DNA of 64,000 nt, taken from Rhodoplanes sp. Z2-YC6860 (GTDB taxonomy: Bacteria; Pseudomonadota; Alphaproteobacteria; Rhizobiales; Xanthobacteraceae). The notes under the pieces were generated by a model. The model searched no databases. It was not told the origin of the DNA and worked only from the letters and a program-made list of their open reading frames with translations. Position 1 is the stretch's first letter; each line of letters begins with the position of its first letter. The position numbers and the translations under genes were made by a program. The DNA is taken from contig NZ_CP007440.1 of assembly GCF_001579845.1 (NCBI RefSeq), positions 6,656,029 to 6,720,028 on the forward strand. The letters are read 5' to 3'. This document shows positions 25,178 to 34,454 of this stretch, in pieces.

Positions 25178-26521
25178 CTACTTCTTCCCCTGCGGCTTCG
25201 GCTTGAACAAATCCAAATCGATGCTCGTCCCCATCGCGACATAGCCCGCGCGGTTCGGATGCAGCTTGTCCCCCGCCCCGCCCGTGGTGCTTTCCGGCAC
25301 GAACTCCGGCTTCATGCCGCCGGTCTTCTCATCGAGCGTGACCGTGTCGAAGTCGATCACGCCGTCGAACAATCCGCCCGAGCGGATGAACTCGTTCAGC
25401 GCCTTGCGTTTGGCGTCCTGCTCCGGAAAGCCATGCGCCGCGCTGCTCGAGCCGAGCGCGCTCGTCACCGTCGCGCCGATGACCTTGATCTCCGGACGCT
25501 TGGAGCGGATGCGCGCGACGATCTCCTTCATGCCGTCGGTCACCTTCTCCAGCGGCGCATTGCCGTTCTTGCTGAAATCATTGATGCCTTCGAGCCAGAT
25601 CATGTGGGTGACGCCCGACAGTTCCAGCACGTCGCGGTCGATGCGTGCCTTGGCCGAGGGCCCGCCGGGAAACGGCTTCTCGGCTCCGTAGGTGGGCGGG
25701 CCCGCCACCTGGTTGCCGCCGATGCCGGCGTTGACCACCGCGATGCGGTTGCCGTAGAGCGCGTGCAGCCGCCGCGACAGCACGTCGGGCCAGCGGTCGT
25801 CGCCGTTCATGGTCGAGGCGGTGCCGTCGGTGATCGAGTCGCCGAACGCGACAATCGCGAAGCTCGTCGCCGGCGCCGTCATCTCGACGGCGTCGAGGAA
25901 GAACCACGACGCGGTGCTGTAGGGGAACGCGGCCTCGTCCTCGTTCTTGCCGAGCGAGCCCGAGCCCGGCGCGCTGACGTAGGAGGTCTGCAGCGCCTTG
26001 GCGTGCCATGTCATCGGGCCGCTTTCGCCGTCGACATGGAAGCTCACGGCAAGCTTGCGCCCGGTGAGATCGTCGGCGTTGCGCACGAATGGCAGCGAAA
26101 CCGGATCGCTCCAGGCGCTCGCGCCCGGCGCAATGGTGATGCGGTCCTTGCCGCCGAACGTCACCGGCCGGTTGGTGCCTTTCACCAGCGTGGCGCTGCC
26201 GAGCTGCAGGCCCGCGAACACGCCGTCGATGTTCACAGGCCGCGTGCCGAACACGTTGGAGAGGCGCAGCCGCATCTGCCGGCCCCAGATGTCGGGCCGC
26301 AACACGAGGCGGAGCGTCTGGTCGCGCGCGCCGGCCTCCGGCGTCAGAAACGCAAACTTCTGGTCGGGCTGCGCCGACGGATTGCCCACCGGATAAGGCC
26401 CCTGCACCGACGCGGCCCAGCCCACCACCCACTTCTCGCCGCCGCGCTGCGCCGACGCGGGCAGCGCGGCAAGGACAATGCCCACGACCGAGAACGCAAG
26501 CCGCCCCCAAATCCGCACCAT
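25178..26521 (-). CDS. Exported SGNH/GDSL hydrolase
   Basis: 447 residues from ATG 26519-26521, supported by GGAGGACGCGCG directly upstream. Signal peptide ends AALPASA. The N-terminal ~180 residues form a carbohydrate-esterase-like beta domain. The SGNH core shows block I FGDSITDG (nucleophile Ser), block II GIGGNQV, block III EGINDF and block V DKLHPNRAGY with the catalytic Asp/His. Such two-domain enzymes are usually esterases acting on polysaccharide acetyl groups or lipids in the periplasm; the substrate is not known. Confidence 0.9.
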   Translation of the reverse strand: MVRIWGRLAFSVVGIVLAALPASAQRGGEKWVVGWAASVQGPYPVGNPSAQPDQKFAFLTPEAGARDQTLRLVLRPDIWGRQMRLRLSNVFGTRPVNIDGVFAGLQLGSATLVKGTNRPVTFGGKDRITIAPGASAWSDPVSLPFVRNADDLTGRKLAVSFHVDGESGPMTWHAKALQTSYVSAPGSGSLGKNEDEAAFPYSTASWFFLDAVEMTAPATSFAIVAFGDSITDGTASTMNGDDRWPDVLSRRLHALYGNRIAVVNAGIGGNQVAGPPTYGAEKPFPGGPSAKARIDRDVLELSGVTHMIWLEGINDFSKNGNAPLEKVTDGMKEIVARIRSKRPEIKVIGATVTSALGSSSAAHGFPEQDAKRKALNEFIRSGGLFDGVIDFDTVTLDEKTGGMKPEFVPESTTGGAGDKLHPNRAGYVAMGTSIDLDLFKPKPQGKK

Positions 26522-26681
26522 CGCGCGTCCTCCGGTACCACTTGGATGATGCGCAAGTATTCGCCTTTCTCTCATCAGCAGCAAGATTGCGGCATGGCAC
26601 AGCGGCGCTCCGTCGCGCTAAGCTTCGCGACATCGACACAAGGGCGGCCGCCAGAGCCGCTTTCATACTGGGGAGGCGAGA

Positions 26682-28349
26682 ATGAAGCGGCTTCTGCTGC
26701 TGTCTGTGGCTTTGACTCTGTGGCCCTTGTCCGGCTTCGCGCAAACCAACGACGACCTGAACAGCAACAACAACACCGACAATGTGGCAGCCCACAGCAT
26801 GGGGCTGAACCGCATGAGCTACAGCCCGCTCAAGCAGATCAACAAGAGCAACGTCAAGAAGCTCGTGCCGGTCTGGAATTTCAGCCTGATGAACGACGGG
26901 GGCGAGCTCGCGGCGCCAGCGGTCTACGATGGCGTGCTCTATGCCATCAACGGCAAGTGGACCTTCGCGATCGACATCGAGACCGGCCGGCAGCTCTGGC
27001 GCACCGCGGTCGAGACCGATCCCGGCGTCGTGCGCGTCACGCAGTTCGGCGCATTCACCCGAGGGGGGCCCACGCTCTACAACGGCAAGCTCTACCGCGT
27101 GAACATCGACAACACCCTCGTCGCGTTGGATATGAAAACCGGCAAGGAGGTCTGGAAGCAGAAGTTCGCCGACTGGCGCGAGGGCTATTACGCGACCGGC
27201 GCGCCGATCGTGGCGAACGGCGTGGTGATCTCCGGCATGGCCGGCGGCGAGTCGACGACGCGCGGCTTCCTCGACGGCTGGGATCCGGAGACCGGCAAGA
27301 AGCTCTGGCGCCGCTACACCATTCCGGCGCCGGGCGAGCCCGGCCACGAGAGCTGGCCGGCGGACAGCGACGCCTGGACCCGCGGCGGCGGCGCCACCTG
27401 GCGCTCGGGCTCGTACGATCCGCAGCTCGACCTGGTCTATTGGGGCACCGGCAATGCCGCGCCGTACAATCCGGCGCCGCGCGGCGCGACCGATGCGCTG
27501 TACACCTCGAGCGTGCTCGCGATCCGGCCCAAAACCGGCGAGATCGTCTGCCATTACCAGTACACGCCGAACGACGTGTACGACGTCGACGGCGCCGACG
27601 AGCACGTGCTGGCCGATCTCACGGTCGACGGCCAGCCGCGCAAGGTGATGATTCAGGCCAACAAGAACGGCTTCCTGTTCGTGCTCGATCGCACCAACTG
27701 CAAGCCGATCTCGATCAAGCCTTACGTGAAGGTGAACTGGGCCTCGGGCTACGACATGGCCACGGGCCGGCCGATCCAGACCGAGCTCTACAAGAAGTTC
27801 GTCGCCGGCGAAGAGATCGAGATGTGGCCGCAGCGCGGCACCAATGCGGTGCCGACCGCGTTCAACCCGCACACCGGGATGATCTATCTCTCGACTTGGG
27901 AGATGCCGCGCATCCAGAAGATCGCACCGCCCAAGCCGCAGGTGCTCGGCGCCGACGCAACGGGCGTGGTCGCGCGCACGCCGACGTTCAAGCCCGGCGA
28001 GACGGTCGGCTATTTCACCGCGATGAATCCGCTGACCGGCGAGAAGAAGTGGCAGGTGCCGTTGATCGACCTGCCGGGCTCGGCCGGCACGCTCGCCACC
28101 GACGGCGGGCTGATCTTCACCGGCAAGCTCACCGGCGAAATCGTCGCGCTCGACGACGAGACGGGCAAGACGCTGTGGTCGTTCAAGGCCGGCTCCAGCG
28201 TCAATGGGACGGCGATCACCTACACCTACAAGGGCCAGCAGTACGTCAGCGTCGCGTCGGGCCTCGGCGGCGGCCTCGCGCGGCGCTGGGCGGCCGACAA
28301 GATGCCGACCGGCGGCTCGATGTGGACCTTCGCGCTGATGCCGGAATGA
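26682..28349 (+). CDS. PQQ-dependent alcohol dehydrogenase-like quinoprotein
   Basis: 555 residues with a signal peptide (LLLLSVALTLWPLSGFAQ). It is an eight-bladed propeller with tryptophan-docking motifs (AIDIETGRQLWR, ALDMKTGKEVWK, ALDDETGKTLWS). The active-site region reads YTPNDVYDVDGADE, where an Asp corresponds to the catalytic base of methanol/ethanol dehydrogenases. The vicinal Cys pair usual near PQQ in many relatives is not seen. It likely oxidises alcohols or aldehydes in the periplasm and passes electrons to the cytochrome c encoded 219 bases downstream. Start preceded by GGGGAGGCGAGA. Confidence 0.9.
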   Translation: MKRLLLLSVALTLWPLSGFAQTNDDLNSNNNTDNVAAHSMGLNRMSYSPLKQINKSNVKKLVPVWNFSLMNDGGELAAPAVYDGVLYAINGKWTFAIDIETGRQLWRTAVETDPGVVRVTQFGAFTRGGPTLYNGKLYRVNIDNTLVALDMKTGKEVWKQKFADWREGYYATGAPIVANGVVISGMAGGESTTRGFLDGWDPETGKKLWRRYTIPAPGEPGHESWPADSDAWTRGGGATWRSGSYDPQLDLVYWGTGNAAPYNPAPRGATDALYTSSVLAIRPKTGEIVCHYQYTPNDVYDVDGADEHVLADLTVDGQPRKVMIQANKNGFLFVLDRTNCKPISIKPYVKVNWASGYDMATGRPIQTELYKKFVAGEEIEMWPQRGTNAVPTAFNPHTGMIYLSTWEMPRIQKIAPPKPQVLGADATGVVARTPTFKPGETVGYFTAMNPLTGEKKWQVPLIDLPGSAGTLATDGGLIFTGKLTGEIVALDDETGKTLWSFKAGSSVNGTAITYTYKGQQYVSVASGLGGGLARRWAADKMPTGGSMWTFALMPE

Positions 28350-28379
28350 GAAAACAGCCTTGCAGCCAAGCGCAGTGCC

Positions 28380-28516
28380 CACCCTCCCCTGGAGGGGGAG
28401 GGTCGACCGCCGTAGCGAAGCGAAGGCGGGCGGGGTGGGGTGAACTTTTTTGCGAAGAAGAGGATCACCCCACCCCGCGAGCTTCGCTCGCGACCCTCCC
28501 CCTCCAGGGGAGGGTG
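28380..28516. repeat. 137-bp nested palindrome, copy 1
   Basis: Outer arms of 26 bases (28380-28405 and 28491-28516) are perfect complements; both carry CCCTCCCCTGGAGGGGGAGG. Inner arms CGGGGTGGGGTGA (28431-28443) and TCACCCCACCCCG (28465-28477) also match. A second copy is at 54942-55068. It separates the quinoprotein gene from its cytochrome gene. Confidence 0.9.
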
Positions 28517-28568
28517 AAGCAACACCGCCGTTTCATTCCACGGACGAATTTTGGAGCAGCCCCAAGCA

Positions 28569-28880
28569 ATGCGACTGGTGAATGTGGTGAGCACAGCGCT
28601 CATGCTGATCGGCACGAGTGCCGTGGCGGAGGAGTTCACGCCGGAGAAGATCAAGGCCGGCGCCGACATCTACGCGACCTATTGCACGCCGTGTCACGGC
28701 GCGCAGATGGAATACCCCGGCGGCACCTTCGACCTGCGCACGTTTCCGCCGGACCAGTTCGCCCGCTTTCAGGCCTCGGTGACCAAGGGCAAGAACAACA
28801 TGCCGCCCTGGGGCGAGGTGCTGCAGCCCGGCGATCTCGAGGCGCTGTGGGCCTACGTGATGGCCGGGGAGAAGAAGTAG
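28569..28880 (+). CDS. Small periplasmic cytochrome c
   Basis: 103 residues from ATG 28569 with signal peptide (VVSTALMLIGTSAVAEE). A single haem site CTPCHG (CxxCH) and a likely methionine ligand in GKNNMPPWGEV near the C-terminus identify a class I cytochrome c. GGAG lies 12 bases before the ATG; a TTG six codons earlier is a weaker start. It is probably the electron acceptor of the upstream PQQ dehydrogenase. Confidence 0.9.
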   Translation: MRLVNVVSTALMLIGTSAVAEEFTPEKIKAGADIYATYCTPCHGAQMEYPGGTFDLRTFPPDQFARFQASVTKGKNNMPPWGEVLQPGDLEALWAYVMAGEKK

Positions 28881-28890
28881 GCCGCCAATG

Positions 28891-29274
28891 TCAGTTTCCA
28901 GGCTTGCCGGACTCCGGCGGCGGCACGTAGGGCTTGTCCAGCCAGTCCGGGTTGTGGATGAGCCACAGTTCGAGAACGGCCAGCGCCGTGACACCCGAGC
29001 CGATCAGGACTGCAACATGTGTCGCGCTGACATGGGTGAAATTGAGCACCCAGGGCGAGGCCACGATCCAGCAGCCGATCAGGAGATTGACCCACTCTTC
29101 CCATTCGCGGAACGCCGCGATGGCAAGCACGGAGACCAGCGTCACCAGCACGCCGCTGGCGAAGGCGCCGTCGCGGGCCGGTCCATAGGCATAGTCGAAC
29201 AGCCAGGGAGACAAGGCGAGGAACGCGCCAAGCACGGCGTTGTAGATATCGAGAGCGGCTTCGCGGCGCTGCAT
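28891..29274 (-). CDS. SPW-repeat membrane protein
   Basis: 127 residues from ATG 29272-29274 (GGGAGGTTGCC upstream). Two copies of the SPW motif each lie within a helical hairpin: ALSPWLFDYAYG and ASPWVLNFTH, giving four membrane segments, the usual layout of the SPW family. The function of the family is unknown. The C-terminal tail is proline-rich and cytosolic or periplasmic. It is convergent with the cytochrome c gene, with a 10-base gap. Confidence 0.88.
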   Translation of the reverse strand: MQRREAALDIYNAVLGAFLALSPWLFDYAYGPARDGAFASGVLVTLVSVLAIAAFREWEEWVNLLIGCWIVASPWVLNFTHVSATHVAVLIGSGVTALAVLELWLIHNPDWLDKPYVPPPESGKPGN

Positions 29275-29459
29275 GGCAACCTCCCGCGTTGGTTGCGGCC
29301 ACTGTATCACAAACCGTGGCCGGGCGCTTGGGGTTCCGGTGTGCGGCGCAGCAGCCGCCCGCGCACCGGGAAAGCGATTTTCAACAACCATTGTGCGCTG
29401 CATGTTGAACCGCGCGCGCTTCGGGCGTTGATTAAAAGTCCTCTGCCGGGGAGGCTAAA

Positions 29460-30683
29460 ATGAGCACTGTTACTGCAGCGGGCGCCGATGCGCGCCCGGA
29501 CACCGCAGCGCACAAGGCGCTGTTCGCATCCGCCATCGGCTACGCCATGGACGGCTTCGATCTTCTCATTCTCGGATTCATGCTGCGCGCGATCTCGGCC
29601 GAGCTCGGCCTGACGCCGCCGCAGGCGGGCTCGCTCGTCACCTGGACGCTGGTCGGCGCCGTGGTCGGCGGCATCCTGTTCGGCATCCTCAGCGACTACT
29701 ACGGCCGCGTCCGGGTGCTGACCTGGACGATCCTGCTGTTCGCGGTGTTCACCGGGCTCTGCGCCTTCGCGCAGGGCTACTGGGACCTGCTGGTCTACCG
29801 CACCATCGCGGGCCTGGGCCTCGGCGGCGAGTTCGGCATCGGCATGACGCTCGTCGCCGAAGCGTGGCCGGCCAGCAAGCGCGCGCGGGCGTGTTCGTAT
29901 GTGGCGCTCGGCTGGCAGGCCGGCGTGCTGCTCGCGGCGCTGGTGACGCCGGCGCTGCTGCCGGTGATCGGCTGGCGCGGCATGTTCATCGTCGGCCTCA
30001 TTCCGGGCGTCATCGCCTTCGTCGTGCGCTGGTATGTCGGCGAGCCGAAGATCTTCCTGGAGCGGGCCAGGACCACGCCGGCGATGCCGCTGAAGCTCCT
30101 GGTGAAGGACGCCGCCACCACCAAGATCAGCCTTGGCATGCTGATCCTCTGCGCGGTGCAGAACTTCGGCTACTACGGCGTGATGATCTGGATGCCGAAC
30201 TATCTGGCGACGCAGTTCAAGTTCGGGCTGACGCAGTCGTCGCTGTGGACCGCGGTGACCATCCTGGGCATGGCGGTCGGCATCTTCGTGTTCGGCCTGT
30301 TCGCCGACCGCGTCGGGCGTAGGCCGGCGCTGCTGACGTTCCAGGCCGGCGCCTTCGTGATGGTGCTGGTCTATTCGCAGCTCACCGGCGAGACCGCGCT
30401 GCTGATCGGCGGCGCCGTCATGGGCCTGTTCGTCAACGGCATGCTTGGCGGCTACGGCGCGCTGTTGTCCGAGCTCTATCCGACCGAGGCGCGGGCCACC
30501 GCCGAGAACGTGCTGTTCAATCTGGGCCGCGGTGTCGGCGGCTTCGGACCGGTCGTGGTCGGGGCGCTGGCGACCGGCTACGGCTTCTCGGTTGCGATCG
30601 CGCTCTTGGCGGTGATCTACCTGATCGACATCGTGGCGACCCTTGCGCTCATTCCTGAGCGCAAGGGCGCGGCGTTGGAGTAA
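29460..30683 (+). CDS. MFS transporter, aromatic-acid symporter type
   Basis: 407 residues, 12 membrane spans. The first span region has YAMDGFDLLILGFML, the D-x-F/D pattern typical of the aromatic acid:H+ symporter group (BenK/PcaK-like). Loop 2-3 reads GILSDYYGRVRVL and loop 8-9 LFADRVGRRPALL, the MFS signature. It likely imports organic or aromatic acids across the inner membrane. The start follows GGGGAGGCTAAA; its long upstream gap (29275-29459) separates it from the divergent SPW gene. Confidence 0.9.
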   Translation: MSTVTAAGADARPDTAAHKALFASAIGYAMDGFDLLILGFMLRAISAELGLTPPQAGSLVTWTLVGAVVGGILFGILSDYYGRVRVLTWTILLFAVFTGLCAFAQGYWDLLVYRTIAGLGLGGEFGIGMTLVAEAWPASKRARACSYVALGWQAGVLLAALVTPALLPVIGWRGMFIVGLIPGVIAFVVRWYVGEPKIFLERARTTPAMPLKLLVKDAATTKISLGMLILCAVQNFGYYGVMIWMPNYLATQFKFGLTQSSLWTAVTILGMAVGIFVFGLFADRVGRRPALLTFQAGAFVMVLVYSQLTGETALLIGGAVMGLFVNGMLGGYGALLSELYPTEARATAENVLFNLGRGVGGFGPVVVGALATGYGFSVAIALLAVIYLIDIVATLALIPERKGAALE

Positions 30684-30713
30684 CGGCGAGCCAGCGGCGC
30701 GGTACGCGATACT

Positions 30714-33581
30714 CTATCGCGCCGCTGGCTTCTTGGTTTCGGCCTCGGCCTTCTTCTCAGGCTTCTTGGGCTCGGCCTTCTTTGTCTCGGCCTTCTTGGT
30801 CTCAGCCTTGGGCTCGGGCTTCTTGGTCTCGGCCTTCGCGGCAGGCTTCGGCGCCGGCTTGGGCGGCGGCGTCTTCGCGACTGCCGGCTTGTGCTCGACA
30901 GGCTTTGGCTCTGCCTTGCGCTCGGCCGGCTTCGCCTCCGCTTTGTGCTCGACGGGTTTCGGCTCCGCCTTGCGCTCGACGACCGGCTTCGGCGCCGGCT
31001 GCTGCGGCGGCGTCGCGACCGCAACCGGCGCGGCCGGCGCTGGCGTCGCCACGACAGGGACCGGCGTGGGAGCAGGCTTCGGTTGCGGCGCCACAGCCAC
31101 GGGCTTGGGTGCAGGCGCCGGTCTCGGCCGCTCGGCGGGCGCCACCGCCGCAATCTGGCCGCGACAGAACAGCCGCTTGGCATCGTCGGTTTCGCCGATC
31201 ACCGCAGCAAGCGCCGCGATGTCGGTCGAGGCGATCACCGGCAGCCCGTCGCCGCGCGGCTGGCTTGCGGCTGCGGCCTTCACGGCCTCCGATGCACTCG
31301 CCTCGGCTTCTGAGGCGGCCTGCGCCTCCGCGTTGGCCTTGGCGAGCACCTCCGCTGCCGCAGCATTTTGCGCATCGGCCTCCTGCGACGCCGCCGTCGC
31401 AGCTTTCGATGCCTCGGCCGCCGCGTTCATCGCAGCCTCGGCCTTGCGCACCGCTTCGCCGCTGCGTCGCGCATCGGCGCCGGCATCCTCGGTGCTGCGT
31501 GCGGTCGACATCCGCGACGCCGCAGCGGTCTGGGCCGCGGCCAGCGCATCGCGCGACTTCTTGGCCACCTCTTCCGACGCCGCGTTGAGCGCCGAAGCTT
31601 GCTTCTCCTCGGCTTCCGCGTCGGTCTCGCTTGCGAAGAACGCCGCTTCCGCCGACTTCACGGCTTCGGCGGCCTCGCCGGCCTTGGTGTCGGCGTTACG
31701 CGCCAGCGCCGTCAGCCGGCCGATCTCGCGTGTGGCTGCATCGGCATCGGCCTTGGCCTGATCGGCGGCGCTCTGCACCGTCATCGAGGCCTCGATCGAA
31801 GCCGCCGCCTCCTGCTCCATGGCTTGCGCGGCCTTGACCATCTCGACGGCCTTATCGGCCGCGGCCTTTGCGTCCGCGACCGCCCTGTCGCGCGCCGCGA
31901 TCGCGGTCTTGAGCGTATCGGCAAGGGTCGCCGCGGTGTCCGTAGTCTCGCGCAGCGTGTCGCTGATCGGCGTGGCGTCGCCGGACGCCGCGCTGGCACC
32001 GGCCGAGGCGCGCGCCTTGCTCTTTTCGATCAGCGCCGCGGTCGCTTCCGAGGCCTTCTGTGCCTCGTTGACCGAATCCGCGAAGGACTGCGCCGAGGCG
32101 GCGATCAAAGTGCTCTTCTGCTGCTGGGCGACCGCGGCGAGCCGCACCGACTCGTATTTCCGCCGCACCGCGTCGGCGGCAAGCCGCGCCTCGTCGGCCT
32201 TCTGCTGCGCCTCGTTGGCGACGTTGGCGGCGGCGGCGGCCTTGTCCCGCTGCGGCGCGATTGCGGTCTGTGCCTGCTCGGCGGCCTTGCGCTGATCGTC
32301 CGCATCGCGGATCGACTGCTGATGGCGCTGCTGCATGTCACCGACGTAATTGCGCGCGGCGCGCGCCTTGCGCTGCTGGGCGAGCGCGACCTTGCGCAGC
32401 GCCTCGGCCGAGGCGGCCGCGGCGGCGGCGGTGTCTTCCTTCAGAGCCGCGACGGTCTCGGCGGTTTTCGCAGCGCCCGCTGCATCTTTCGCCGTCTGGG
32501 CCTGGCTCGTCGCCGCGCCTTGCGCACGCTCACGCTCGGCAGTGGTGGCGGTCGCCTTCGCCTGCGCGGCCTGTGCGGCGGCGGTGGCGGCCTTCGCGGC
32601 CGCTTCCTTGGTCGCGGCATCGGTCGCAGCGGCAGACGCGCGCGCCTTCGCGGCAGCAGCAGCGGCAGCCGCATTGTTGAAGGCGACCGTCGCGCGTGCA
32701 TGCTGGTCGATATAGACCAGGAGGCTCGTCAGCCGCTGCTTGTCCTCGACCGTCGGCGGCCGCTGCAAGCCATCGACCGGAGACACCAGAAGCTCCTCGG
32801 TGGTCAGCGAGGCGAGCTTCTTCTTCTCGGCGTCGGTTTCGTCCGAGGCCGGCATGGCCGCCGTCGAGCGCAGCGCGCTGATGAGCGTTGCAAACTTCAG
32901 ATAGCGGTCGAGGAATTCGGGTGCCTTGGCCGAACGGCCCGAACGCAGCGGCGCGAATGCGAGTTCGCCGACCGTGGCTTGGCCCAGGAAGCAGCGCCAG
33001 TTCTCCTCGGGAGCCCAGTTGGTGATGCGCATGCCGGCATAAAGCCGGCGCAGCTTGTCGGGATCGATTTTCACCAGAGTTCGGCCCTTGGGCGAGCCGG
33101 CGACGCGCAGCGTCAGCCGCGCGCTGTCGATCGAGGCCGTCCACTCGGGCGTCGCGGTCACCGCTTCCTGGCGCACCAGGAGACTGCCGGCCACCGAATC
33201 CACGCGGGTGTCGGTCGGCACCACTTCGCTGAAGCTCACTTTGTTGCCGGCGACCGCGACCTTGGCCGCGGCCATTGCCGGCATGTCAGAGCACACCTTG
33301 TTATCGAAGCAGGCCTGAGCGGTGCCGGCCCAGAAATTCATCACGCGGTCGGAGACCGTGCCGTCGGCCTCAATCTGAACGATCTCTTCCATCGGCGCGA
33401 TCGCGCCCTGCTTCCACAGCTTCGGCAGCGTGTCGTCGATTGCGATCCACCAGCCGGTGAGCTCTTGCGCCTCGATGGCGCGAGCCGGCCGATCGGCCCA
33501 TGCACTCATTCCCAGCGCAACCGCGATAGCAAGCCACGCTGTCCGCCGCATCAATGCGCCACGAACCAAATTTGATTTCAT
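30714..33581 (-). CDS. Large exported Ala-rich coiled-coil protein with PAK-rich tail
   Basis: 955 residues, family not recognised. A signal peptide (WLAIAVALGMSAWA) is followed by a globular domain up to about residue 290 that contains Trp and Cys residues. Residues ~300-770 are an alanine/lysine/glutamate-rich coiled coil with repeated KAA, EAAA and AAAQ heptads. After a short folded stretch (IASTDIAALAAVIGETDD, then CRGQ) comes a Pro/Ala/Lys tail with EPKPVEHK and ETKKAE repeats. The tail resembles TonB- or peptidoglycan-spanning linkers. It may bridge the periplasm or bind the cell wall. Start could be ten codons later at MRRTAW. Confidence 0.8.
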   Translation of the reverse strand: MKSNLVRGALMRRTAWLAIAVALGMSAWADRPARAIEAQELTGWWIAIDDTLPKLWKQGAIAPMEEIVQIEADGTVSDRVMNFWAGTAQACFDNKVCSDMPAMAAAKVAVAGNKVSFSEVVPTDTRVDSVAGSLLVRQEAVTATPEWTASIDSARLTLRVAGSPKGRTLVKIDPDKLRRLYAGMRITNWAPEENWRCFLGQATVGELAFAPLRSGRSAKAPEFLDRYLKFATLISALRSTAAMPASDETDAEKKKLASLTTEELLVSPVDGLQRPPTVEDKQRLTSLLVYIDQHARATVAFNNAAAAAAAAKARASAAATDAATKEAAAKAATAAAQAAQAKATATTAERERAQGAATSQAQTAKDAAGAAKTAETVAALKEDTAAAAAASAEALRKVALAQQRKARAARNYVGDMQQRHQQSIRDADDQRKAAEQAQTAIAPQRDKAAAAANVANEAQQKADEARLAADAVRRKYESVRLAAVAQQQKSTLIAASAQSFADSVNEAQKASEATAALIEKSKARASAGASAASGDATPISDTLRETTDTAATLADTLKTAIAARDRAVADAKAAADKAVEMVKAAQAMEQEAAASIEASMTVQSAADQAKADADAATREIGRLTALARNADTKAGEAAEAVKSAEAAFFASETDAEAEEKQASALNAASEEVAKKSRDALAAAQTAAASRMSTARSTEDAGADARRSGEAVRKAEAAMNAAAEASKAATAASQEADAQNAAAAEVLAKANAEAQAASEAEASASEAVKAAAASQPRGDGLPVIASTDIAALAAVIGETDDAKRLFCRGQIAAVAPAERPRPAPAPKPVAVAPQPKPAPTPVPVVATPAPAAPVAVATPPQQPAPKPVVERKAEPKPVEHKAEAKPAERKAEPKPVEHKPAVAKTPPPKPAPKPAAKAETKKPEPKAETKKAETKKAEPKKPEKKAEAETKKPAAR

Positions 33582-33880
33582 TTAAGCCGTCCCGATATGC
33601 CCAGACTCAGATTTGTAAACCCGCGCTTCGCTGCCCGTCGAATCGTTTGTCACGTGAGTGGAGAAATTGTCGCGGTTCCACGGCAAAGGTTCCAAAAAAA
33701 TGTGGCAAGCACGAGTTGCGGCAAAATTTTGGCATGGAGCGACGCGCGTGCCGCGTGTCGAGACTTGCCCCTTCACCTCTTTGTCAGCGCAAGCAGCCCG
33801 CTAGGCCGCTAAACTCCGGCTGTCGACTAAAGTCGCAGCCTCAAGACCGCGACATCCAACGCACAGACTGGGGAGTTCCG

Positions 33881-34378
33881 ATGCCATATTCCAAAGCGTG
33901 TCTTGCCATAATTGCCACGGGTACCCTCGCAACGCTGTTCGCGGCGCCGGCGTCCGCACAGCTTCTTCAGCGCAAAGACCTGAGCCTCTCGGTCGCCCAG
34001 ACCATCGCCAACGGCGCGCTCGAAGCCTGCAAAGGCATGGGCTATGCGGCGTCGGTCGTGGTGGTGAACCGCGATGGCGAGACGCTGGTCTCGCTGCGCG
34101 GCGACGGCACCGGTCCGCACACGGTCGAGAACGCGCGGCGCAAGGCCTACACCGCCAACACCTTCAAGATGAGCACCGAGGACTTCATCCAGGCGATGAA
34201 GACGCAGCCGGTGCGGCGCGAGCAGACCACGCTGCCCGGCGTCATCGCCATCAACGGCGGTGTGCCGATCAAGGTCGGCAACGACGTGATCGGCGGCGTC
34301 GGCCTGTCAGGCTCTCCGGGCAAGGACGAGGAGTGCGTGAAGGCCGGGCTCGCGAAGGTGCAGCAACAGTTGCAATAG
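33881..34378 (+). CDS. GlcG/HbpS-family protein, copy 1
   Basis: 165 residues from ATG 33881 (GGGGAGTTCCG upstream), with a signal peptide ending AAPASAQ. The heme-degrading/HbpS-like fold is marked by RGDGTGPHTVENARRKAYTA and by GGVPIKVGNDVIGGVGLSG. Members bind haem or small molecules; GlcG's role is unclear. A paralogue with the same RGDGTGPHT motif is at 38197-38697. The 299-base gap before it (33582-33880) is a divergent promoter region with no gene seen. Confidence 0.88.
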   Translation: MPYSKACLAIIATGTLATLFAAPASAQLLQRKDLSLSVAQTIANGALEACKGMGYAASVVVVNRDGETLVSLRGDGTGPHTVENARRKAYTANTFKMSTEDFIQAMKTQPVRREQTTLPGVIAINGGVPIKVGNDVIGGVGLSGSPGKDEECVKAGLAKVQQQLQ

Positions 34379-34454
34379 GCCGAGCGGCTACCACTCAAAT
34401 CGAAGCTTCGGGATCTGTCCCCAGTTCTGCAAAATAAAGATTCAGCGTTGAGAG

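Noticed and set aside
25578-28382. A 934-codon minus-strand open frame
   Set aside because: Antisense to the quinoprotein gene and low-complexity; no recognisable domain.
24878-28930. A 1350-codon open frame on the plus strand
   Set aside because: It runs through the structured element, antisense to the SGNH hydrolase and out of frame with the PQQ dehydrogenase; composition is Arg/His/Ala-rich as expected from shadow frames in GC-rich DNA.
31368-33575. A 735-codon plus-strand open frame
   Set aside because: Complement of the repetitive coiled-coil gene; Arg/Gly/Leu-rich, no start signal or domain.
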